Of a stretch of 64,000 bases of DNA, positions 56,710 through 64,000 are shown piece after piece. Positions within the stretch are counted from its first letter, which is position 1. Every line of letters starts with the position of its first letter. This DNA is from Neoceratodus forsteri. Taxonomy: Eukaryota > Chordata > Ceratodontiformes > Ceratodontidae. The position numbers and the translations under genes were made by a program. The stretch spans positions 1,560,312,501-1,560,376,500 of the forward strand of contig CM057449.1 in assembly GCA_016271365.2 (NCBI GenBank). The letters are read 5' to 3'. The notes beneath the pieces are model-generated. The model did not search any database and had not been told where the DNA came from. It worked only from the letters and a program-made list of their open reading frames with translations.

Positions 56710-57599
56710 ATACTTTTTCCCCTTAATTATTTTTGTTTTCCAATTTCCATTGTGTCCAGTCAGCTCAGTAGCTCTCTATCTTTGTCCTCCACAGTATTAG
56801 CCCCTCCCCCCCAAGGTGGTTACTACATCACTTGAGCATCATCAGTGGGCACTGCACTGCTGCAGGCCACTGGCTGCTGGCTGTCACTGACTGAGGAGCA
56901 GTTAGTAGTACTAGTTATTAGTTGTGTGTGTGTGTTTGTGTGGTTTGAGACTTGAGTTACACACACATACACACACACACAGTCTACACTAGCAGTAGTA
57001 CTCATTAGATAGACACACTGTCTGTGTCTCTGTCACTCAGTGTGAGTGAATACTTAGCTGGTCTGCCAATTAGTCACTTTGCTTTTGCTGTGTTGTGTGT
57101 GTGTGTTAGCTCGCTGTAGCAGTTTAGTGTGTCCTGTCTTGAGACAAGATGCACATTCAGCCTAGTTGAAGCAGCTGCTTTGTTAGTTGGTCGGTGGACT
57201 GTTGCTCACCAAAAAAAGCATTTTTCTATTCTGTCTGTCTGGCACTATATTATTTTCCTCTCTGCATCATAGTGAGAGAGACACTTTCACTCTGTCAGGT
57301 AGCGGTGAGTGAGGTAAAAAAAAAAAGCATTTTTGGCATTAGTTTTTGCCAATATTTCTCAGTGTGTGAGTGTGGTGAGTCATGTCTTTAATGTGTTAAT
57401 CTAAAAATATAGACACTTGAACTTATTGCAACAGCAGATACAGGTCTTAGTTACTGTTTAGACCAAACAGCATTATTTATTTGCTGTTGCTTAGCTGTTG
57501 TAAGTAACTTGTATCTTTGCAGTACTGACTGCATTGCACTTAACTTACTTTTTCACCGAGTGAGTTGTTTAAAATAAAAGTAAGAAATAAGACTGTGTC

Positions 57600-58776
57600 T
57601 GGCAGTGGTGATAAAGAGGTTAGGGAGGCTGAGGAGGAGGAGGAGGAGGAGGAGGACATTTTGCAGGGCCAGCTGGGAAGTACACATGGCAGTCATCTGG
57701 TGATGACATAGGCAAAAGGCACAGTGCTGATGCTAAGAAGAAGAAGAAACCTCCAGGAAATAAAATGAAGCAGACTCAGCTGAAGCTTGTTAGATGCGCA
57801 ACTTCTTCCCCGAATCAGCTTGGTGGTACTACTGCCAGTGAACGTGGTGCATTCCCTTTGTCTGCTGGTGTTGAGGAAAGAGGTGGTGGAGGACATATGG
57901 TAATTGTGGAGAGGGAGAAACCTCCTGCCATCACTACCCATAGTGGAAGGCAGACATATGGTGTACACGTGTTGGTATGTTCTGTGTCTGCTCAGGTGGA
58001 GGAAGCTGAGCTGTCAGATGATGGTCACAAGAAAGGTGATGATAACATGGATATGGACTATAGTCCCCCCTAAGGAAATGTTGCATGAGGAAGAGGGGGG
58101 GTGATGTTGATGATAGTGACAGTGGCAGCGGTGACGATGATGGAAATGTGCTGCATTCAAAGCGTGGTCATACTACTACAAAATCCAAAGTTGGCAAGGC
58201 CAGTGGCACCAAGAAGAGGAAGTCATTGTCATCTAGGGGTTCCAGTACAGGTGGTTCTGGTTCCCATGATGTGCAACAAGAAGAGGAAGAGGAGGATGAC
58301 AGTGATTCTGAATCTGACCGTACTAAGTCTGGAAGTGCACCCAGAAGGTATGGAGGTCGTAGCTCATCAGAAGTGTGGCTTTATTTCAGTAAGAGCCCCA
58401 AGGATGTGACCTGTGCCATTTGCACACTATGTGGGGATAGTTTGAGCCATGGGAAACTCTCAACAGCCTTGGGTACATCCAGCATGCTGAACCATCTGCG
58501 ATCCAAACATTGGCAGGAGGGATTTTGCACTGGCTCTGCCCAGCAACACACAACACATCAACAAAGTTCAACCCCAATAAATTTGGAAGAGGAGGAGGAG
58601 GATAGATCATCTTCTGGAACCGGTGATGCTACATCAGGTTCACAGCAGCCTAGGACAGTGGGTCATTTTAGTAGCCACACTGCACGCCCCCCATGGAGGA
58701 GACTGTAAGTGCAAGGACAAACTGCTACTGCACCACACCAGCAGGCAACTTTACAACAAATTGTAGAGAGAGCCCA
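57600..58776 (+). pseudogene. hAT transposase N-terminus with BED zinc finger
   Basis: An acidic run (GAG repeats, 57627-57657) and a KKKKPPGNKMKQTQLKLVR stretch lead into an acidic, Ser-rich linker (57765-58310). The BED finger follows at about 58370-58510: VWLYFSKSPKDVTCAICTLC gives the aromatic and C-x2-C residues, and MLNHLRSKH gives the H-x4-H pair. Downstream, QATLQQIVERAQP matches the hAT linker before the core. BED fingers bind the transposon ends. A frame change near 58073-58085 breaks the line, and a SINE interrupts it at 58781. Confidence 0.8.
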
Positions 58777-58780
58777 GCCC

Positions 58781-59340
58781 GGAGGTGCTGAGTGTTGAGG
58801 CACTGGACCCCACACCTCATGCCATGCTGGCAACCCAGTTTCGGGAACGAGCCCAGGTTGCCAGGGGTCGGCAGGGGAGGGAGAAGATTGAGCGTCTGGT
58901 GGACAGCTCTCCTCTTCCGGGGGGGGGAGATTCCTGCTCAGTGCTTAGCTGGCCTCTGGCAGAAGCCGGTGGCACAGCAAGCGCTGGAGCGTAGAAGAGG
59001 GGTGGGGAGTGGCAGACGTCGGTGGCAATGCCTTGATGTCAGGGCACTAGCCACTCCCTAGAACAGGGGAAAATTCCCTTCCAGCTCAGATGGAGATGGA
59101 GCACCGGAGCTTGCCCTCAATTTGTGGCCGCCCTCCTGGCATCCTCCCGACCAATGCCACCAGAGGAGTTTGGGGTGTTGGGACCCACCTTGTCCCCGCC
59201 CGTGGGGTAAACCGCAGCTACATGGGTGAAGGAGGGTTGAAAAGGTGGAGTGGACCATAGAGGGATGACTCCTAGGTGCTCCTGAGGAGACGAAAGCTGG
59301 AGGGGAGAGGAGGAAAAATAGAAAGTAAAAAAAAAAGAAA
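58781..59340 (+). mobile_element. SINE copy 3, poly(A) tail, inside hAT
   Basis: Interrupts hAT coding between VERAQP and a block reading SHPQAKEINAALTEL. It shares GTTGCCAGGGGTCGG and GGACAGCTCTCCTCTTCC with SINE1. It ends AAAATAGAAAGTAAAAAAAA. Flanks GTAGAGAGAGCC (58764) and GTGGAGAGAAGC (59343) may be a decayed target duplication. Confidence 0.6.
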
Positions 59341-59344
59341 CCGT

Positions 59345-60602
59345 GGAGAGAAGCAAACAACTTGCCCCATCTCATCCCCAAGCTAAGGAGATAAATGCAG
59401 CACTGACTGAGCTAATCATCACTAATCTACTGCCACAATTATCTGCCTCCTTCTCGGGCTTCAGGAAGTTCATGTCTGTGGAGGAGCACTGTTACCATGT
59501 CCCTTCACACCATTTCTTCACACATGTAGTACTTCCTAAATTGTATACGGGGGCAACAGTGGGATGACAAAGGGGAGGGGCTGGGGCAGCTGCAAACTAG
59601 GAGTGCTAGATGTACACCCGAGCAGACATAGATAGACCGGGTGGTCTGTTTCTGATGGCACTTTCATATGTTCGTACAGCATGTGTGAGGAGATAAATTG
59701 GTACTTGAGGAGGTCATCCTGTAAGAATGTCCATATCAACATTGATATGTAGACAAGTGGACATGGGCAGGTCATTGATTACATGGCAGTTACTGCACAC
59801 TGGGCCTGCTTCAATGATAAGCGTGCAACGTCATCAACGATAACATCAAAGAATCCTTCTGCGGTGAAGCCTGTGTACAGGAGCAGGCAGCATTATGTGT
59901 GAGTGGATTGCTGTCTGATCACACATCGCAAAACATATTGGCTGAGCTTAAAGATGTCTTCCACCAATGGCTTGGTAGCAATGGTCTTGAACCTGGAGTG
60001 GTTGTCAGTGACAACACTAGAAACATTTTCAAGGCCACTGATGATGGACGCCTCCCCCATGTGCCCTGCTTTGCCCACTGCATGTACCTGGTAATCACTG
60101 ACTTCATTTCCAACAACCGCAGGGTAAGGGATGTAATAGGGACTGTAAAAACAATCTGCAGTCACTTTTCTAACTCTGTGAAGGCCTGTAAGCAGCTGCA
60201 CAGAATCCAGAAGCACCTGCCTGAGCATGCTCTTAAGCAGGACGTTGCAACTTGTTGGAACGCAACGTATTACATGCTTCAGGAGTTCCAGGAACAGAAG
60301 CTGGTGGTGCATGACTATCTGCTGCATCACATCTTTTGTGGTGCAGATATCATGTTATCAGTCTGTGACTGAGCAGTGGTCCATGCGCTGATCCGAATTC
60401 TGGTGCCATTTGAGGCATTCATGCGTGAGGTCAGCAGTGAGTCTGCCTGTCTGAGTATGGTGCTGCCACAGCTACGATACCTGCTTGTTTTTTTAAGGCA
60501 GGTATTAAATGTGTACCAGAGGGGCATGGCAAAACATGGTGATACACTAAACATCATTCGGTCATTGCTGCACATCCTATCTGAAGGCCAGCAGATTAGC
60601 AA
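59345..60602 (+). pseudogene. hAT transposase catalytic core region, decayed
   Basis: Reads KEINAALTELIITNLLPQLS, HHFFTHVVLPKLY (59400-59550), then after a CR1-tail insertion EEINWYLRR, VHINIDM-TSGHGQVIDYMA and VTAHWACF (59690-59810). Then come GVVVSDNTRNIFKA, LPHVPCFAHCMYLVITDFI and DVATCWNATYYML (59990-60275). These are the hAT RNase H-like core motifs with the second catalytic Asp region (VVSDN) and the CxxH-type CFAHC box. A stop at 60370 and frame breaks make it inactive. It ends SEGQQIS at 60602. Confidence 0.85.
59553..59680 (+). mobile_element. CR1-type 3' end inserted in hAT
   Basis: TAGATAGACCGGGTGGTCTG, TTTCTGATGGCACTTTCATA and TGTTCG match the plus form of the CR1 terminus at 46131. 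It sits between hAT blocks VLPKLY and REEINWYL. Confidence 0.6.
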
Positions 60603-61120
60603 AACCCTGTACCACTGACCCCAAAGTCAACAACCCTACCACCAAGCCAACAAGTCAGGCCATTTACTCACTTGGTTCCACAGCTCTTAAAGCTTCTTGC
60701 TCCATAGTTAGCTAAAAAACAGTTTTTCTACTGTCCCTTTGCAGGTCTCAAACCCTGTACACGTGACACCAAAGTCAGCAGCTCTACCTCCAGGGGATCA
60801 AACCTAGATATATTTCTCTTGGTTTCTAAAGCCCTTAAAGCCTTTTGGTCCCATAATCGACTAAAAATACTTTCTGCTGCAGGCCTCAAACCCTGTACCC
60901 TGACACCAAGGTCAGCAGCCCTACCCCTAGGCTAGCAAGCCAAGATAAATTTCCCTAGGTTTTTAAAGCTCTTAAAGCTTTGGTTACTAAATCAATAAAA
61001 ATACACCCTGCTGTCCCACCACAGGTCTCAAACCCTGTACCCTTGAGACCAAAGTGAGCACCCTTACCACCAAGCCAACAAAATCTCCTTCTGGTTCTTA
61101 AAGCTCTTATAGCTCGGCTC
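60598..61120 (-). repeat. tRNA-like tandem array, four units of about 140 bp
   Basis: Each minus-strand unit has GGCTTGGTGGTAAGGGTGC (A-box-like) and GGTACAGGGTTTGAGACC (B-box-like, one or two changes). CAAACCCTGTAC landmarks lie near 60604, 60751, 60890 and 61029. The two boxes are spaced as in a tRNA, but no complete cloverleaf is evident. It ends at the 5' region of LINE-X. Confidence 0.6.
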
Positions 61121-61499
61121 CCCCCCCCCCAGCCACCTTGCTCTGCCTCCAAGGCTACTTGACACCATGAATGCTCACCTCCACCTTATGTGTCTCATCT
61201 TTATAAGCATCCTGATGCCCACCTCCTACCAGCCAGACCTTACCCCCTGCCCCGTCGAATGCACCCACATACCTCACCACTGTAACCCACTCACCCTCAA
61301 CCATGTCAATGCACCCTGGACCCTTGCATCCACCCCCTAGCTGCACCCCCGACTCCACTACCCACCCTGGCTCCCCTTGGCTCCACCACCTTTGTGTCTT
61401 CCTGTCCCTCCAAACCCTGCCCACCCCTTGCTCCCCTACTGCCTGCCCTGCCTCTCAAAGTACTCCCAAAAAGTTAACAAACTACCACCCCAGGACTAG

Positions 61500-62641
61500 A
61501 ACCTTGGTCATTCTACTCCTCCTCTCTGGTAATATCCACCCCAACCGAGGCCATGCCTCCACCAGTCCACCAACCAGGTCCAATGGGCTCCATATTGCAT
61601 CTATGAACATTTGCAGCCTGCTGAAAACATTCGCTGCCATTCAGTGCTGGGTCATACTACACCAGCCAGACATCATAGCCCTAGTAGAAACCTAGCTAAC
61701 TAAGTCCACCCCGGACTCCTTTGTCTCACTTCCAGGCTACACCCTATATCGTGAGGATCGAACAGGTAAACGTGGTGGTGGTTGTGCATTTTATGCTCGT
61801 GACATCATCATTGACCATGCCCTCCCTGCCCTACAAGCTAGTAGATGGTGCCCAGGCCCTTACCCTCAAACTTACCCCAGACCCATCCAAAAGCCCACTC
61901 TATCTCACAGTCTCCTACATACCACCAAGGAACCAGACCCCAGCTATATCGTCTCTCACTGAATATCTCTCCTCCCTCCCCAGTAAAGCACAACAAGTCC
62001 TAGTCAGAGACCTCAGCATGAACTGGCACAGTCCCTCTGCATCACCAATAATAGACACCTTCGCTGCATTGGACCTGACCCAACTCGTCTCCCAACCCAC
62101 TAGACATAACCAAGCTACTGGGACCCGCACCCTCCTATACATTATTATCTCCAACTGCCCCCAAAAGATTCAGGATGTTCAAGTATTCCCAGACTCTTTA
62201 AGCGACCACTCCTGTCTCCGATTCCTCTGGTCTGCCCCCACCCCCAAGCTTGTAGCCCAAGCCACCCACCACAGCTGTCTCCGTCCAGGCGGACTGAAAA
62301 AACTCAAAAAGTTCCTCGCTGACATTGATTGGTCTCCCATCCGCCATGCAACCAACATTGACGCTGCCCTCGACCTCTTCTCACAAGCCTTTAACATGGC
62401 CTGTGATCTGTTTGCTCCCTTCACCATGATCCAGTACAAAAGACTAAATGCACCTTGGGTCACCCCTGCCCTACTCCAACTGCTCAGGGACAGGGATAAC
62501 CTCTGGCATATAGCCACTGAGACTGGCCGGATGGCTGATAGACAAGCATATAACGCTGCATGTAATAGGTGCACATGGGCCATCCGAAAAGCCAAGGCAG
62601 ACCACTATCAGGCCACCCTCACCTCCTCTGGGACAATATAA
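61500..62641 (+). pseudogene. LINE-X endonuclease domain and linker
   Basis: SMNICSLLKTFAAIQ, then QPDIIALVET (catalytic Glu) followed by a stop, then GGGCAFYARDI, YIPPRNQTP, and a D-S-NWH block replacing GDFN. LDLTQLVSQPTRHNQATGTR and LSDHSCLRF with the SDH catalytic site (62197-62223) complete the AP-like endonuclease. The linker ends APWVTPALLQLLRDRDNLWH and KAKADHYQATL. A frame change near 61720 and the lost catalytic Asp box suggest inactivity. Confidence 0.8.
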
Positions 62642-62657
62642 AAGAAATAAATGGGAA

Positions 62658-62779
62658 TCCCTCCTTCTATTTTTCTGTATCCAAAATGTTTTCTTTAAAA
62701 ATATTGTCAACATTCCTGTTATATTCTAACAATGTTGTGATTCTACTAAGTAATAAAACATATTAAATAAAAAAAAAAA
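62658..62779 (+). mobile_element. short retroposed poly(A) segment with 17-bp target duplication
   Basis: AAAGAAATAAATGGGAA (62641-62657) and AAAGAAAGAAATGGGAA (62780-62796) flank it, one mismatch in 17. It ends in AATAAA (62752) followed by an A run. The 122-bp body is not recognised: it is the 3' end of some polyadenylated RNA (LINE or mRNA). It interrupts LINE-X. Confidence 0.8.
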
Positions 62780-62789
62780 AAAGAAAGAA

Positions 62790-64000
62790 ATGGGAAATCA
62801 CGCTCCCCCCCAGCCCAACTTACAGTCAATGGCTCCACCTTCACTGACCCCACTGACATTGCCAACTGCCTTAACTCCTCCTTTACAGATCTTAGCCCTG
62901 TCCTTCCGAGTAACTTTTTTGACCCAACCCCTGACCCACCACCCTCAGATCCACAATGCCCCCCAGTTCTACCTACGCAAAATATCCGTCCGGGAAGCCA
63001 GACCACTCCTGCTTAAAGCGCTAAACAGCAACGGTCCGAGCAGCGACTCCCTGGACCCAAAAATACTCCGGCTGGTCCTGGATGATGTCCTGGTCCCACT
63101 CACTGACCTACTAAACCGGTTCCCCTACCTGGGGCAATTCCCCACAGCATGGAAAATGGCTATAGTCACACCTATTCACAAAGGAGGTGACAGGTCCACC
63201 CCCAGCAACTATCATCCAATCTCCATCCTTCCCCCCCCCTCCAAAGCCTTAGAAAAAGTGGTGGCCACTCAACTCACTGAATATCTAGCAAAATACGACA
63301 TTCTTTGCCCAGAACAGCATGGCTTCCATGCTGGTCACAGCACAAGTACAGCGTTACTGGAGTTCTCCAACTTCCTGCACTCCTCCCTGGACTCCGGTTC
63401 CCTAGCTGGAGCAGTGTTCATCAACCTCTCTAAGGCCTTTGACACTGTCTCCCACCCCCTCCTACTAAATGCCCTCAACCATACAGGGCTCTCTGCTGGC
63501 CCCCTTGCCTGGTGCGCGAGTTACCTAACAGCCCGCTCCCAGCGTGTCAAAAATAATGGGATACTTTCAGAAACCCATCCCATCCACTCGGGGTTCCCCA
63601 GGGCTCTAACTTGGGCCCACTACTCTTTAGCCTCTATCTAAACACCCTGCCCAGTGCCTGCTCTGGCAATATTCTCCTGTACGCCGATGACGCCGTTATT
63701 TATGCCGCCAACAGAAATCCAACCTCCCTCCAAGACTCCCTCCAACGCTCCTTCAATGATGCTGAAAACTGGTTTAAGGAGAGCAGACTAGTCATTAACC
63801 TCAAAAAAACGAAGGTAATGCTCTTTGCCCACCACCAGAACAAAGCCAGCAACAACCCCCTTCAAATCCTCCCCAGTACTCATCAACCAATTGAACAAGT
63901 TTACACCTACAAGTACCTTGGGATCACTTTTGACTCGGCCTTCACCTTTCATACCCACATTACAGCCCTCGCTTCCACCACTAATGCTCGTCTTGGCTTA
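62790..64000 (+). pseudogene. LINE-X reverse transcriptase, partial at window edge
   Basis: The frame holds SNGPSSDSLDPKILR (RT1 region), FPTAWKMAIVTPIHKGGD, NYHPISILPPPSKALEKVV (RT2), EQHGFHAGHSTSTALLEF (RT3), AVFINLSKAFDTVSHPLLL (RT4, first Asp) and SYLTARSQRVKNNGILSE. After a frameshift near 63600 it continues LLFSLYLNTLPSACS, NILLYADDAVIYAA with an intact ADD box (63674-63710), ENWFKESRLVINLKKTK and YKYLGITFDSAF. It is much better preserved than the copy at 0.7-1.2 kb. The C-terminal domain lies beyond the window. Confidence 0.85.

Larger units (their letters stand above)
55918..60602 (+). mobile_element. hAT transposon with BED finger, right part lost
   Basis: The left end TAGTGTTGCTCGGATAG (55918) resembles hAT termini (CAGTG-TGCTCG). 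It is followed by subterminal repeats, a long 5' untranslated region with microsatellites, and transposase pieces at 57740-58770, 59358-59550, 59680-60372 and 60373-60602. Two retroposed insertions (58781-59340 and about 59553-59680) break the coding region. The element stops at 60602, where a tRNA-like array begins. The C-terminal dimerisation domain and right terminus are missing. Confidence 0.75.
61121..64000 (+). mobile_element. LINE-X non-LTR retrotransposon, runs off right edge
   Basis: A C-rich 5' stretch (61121-61500) precedes one long degraded ORF2: endonuclease 61560-62230, linker 62240-62641, RT from 62790 onward. An LLLLSGNIHPNRG motif (61510-61550) is the leader common to L2/CR1-group ORF2 proteins. 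It is the same family as the copy at 1-2150. A short retroposed segment splits it at 62658-62779. Confidence 0.8.

Noticed and set aside
56387..56835. 137- and 94-codon frames rich in Val/Cys/Leu
   Set aside because: They are caused by GT and TC microsatellites in the hAT 5' region.

Overview
This window looks like intergenic DNA from a large, repeat-rich vertebrate genome. I found no intact host protein-coding gene. What can be recognised is a dense, nested set of transposable elements: CR1- and L2-type LINEs, a third LINE family (here LINE-X), hAT transposons with a BED finger, a Crypton-type tyrosine recombinase relic, Harbinger-like and Kolobok-like foldback elements, long LTRs, tRNA-headed SINEs, possible Penelope-type hammerhead relics and several tandem arrays. 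Co-abundance of CR1 and L2 with hAT and Crypton fits an amphibian (for example a caecilian), a lobe-finned fish, or a CR1/L2-rich reptile such as tuatara or a crocodilian. The sequence alone does not settle which. Nearly all coding relics carry stops and frameshifts.

Layout. 1-8.9 kb: an inverted LINE-X copy, a putative SINE, and a CR1 copy split by a near-complete L2 (about 4.7 kb). 9-14 kb: mostly unrecognised sequence plus an inverted-repeat transposon of Harbinger type (11218-12950). 14.2-17.8 kb: a composite foldback element (family A, copy A1) sitting in a CR1 piece. 18.4-23.6 kb: a tRNA-Phe/tRNA-Tyr relic pair, then a CR1 copy on the + strand broken by a small element, by a second family A copy (A2) and by an L2-like LINE. 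24-28 kb: sparse, with two striking hairpins. 28-38.9 kb: a tandem satellite of about 150 bp broken by two long LTRs and a SINE, with a third LTR and a Kolobok-like MITE nested inside one LTR. 39-40.2 kb: a 146-bp tandem array. 41-47.5 kb: an almost full-length but decayed CR1 ORF2, the C-terminal part of a hAT transposase, and another CR1. 47.9-55.3 kb: two more family A copies (A3, A4) flanking a Crypton relic whose C-terminus runs into a 33-bp minisatellite. 55.8-60.6 kb: a hAT element with BED finger and catalytic-core relics, itself hit by a SINE and a CR1 tail. 60.6-64 kb: a tRNA-like tandem array and a second LINE-X copy running off the right edge.

How the parts relate. Nesting gives a relative age order. 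CR1, hAT and the satellite are hosts of insertions. Family A elements, LTRs, SINEs and L2-like LINEs are the invaders. Long inverted repeats are unusually frequent. The best candidates for something undescribed are family A, the three-copy SINE family, the satellite with its monomer-sized inverted-repeat unit, and the Crypton gene with a repeat tail.
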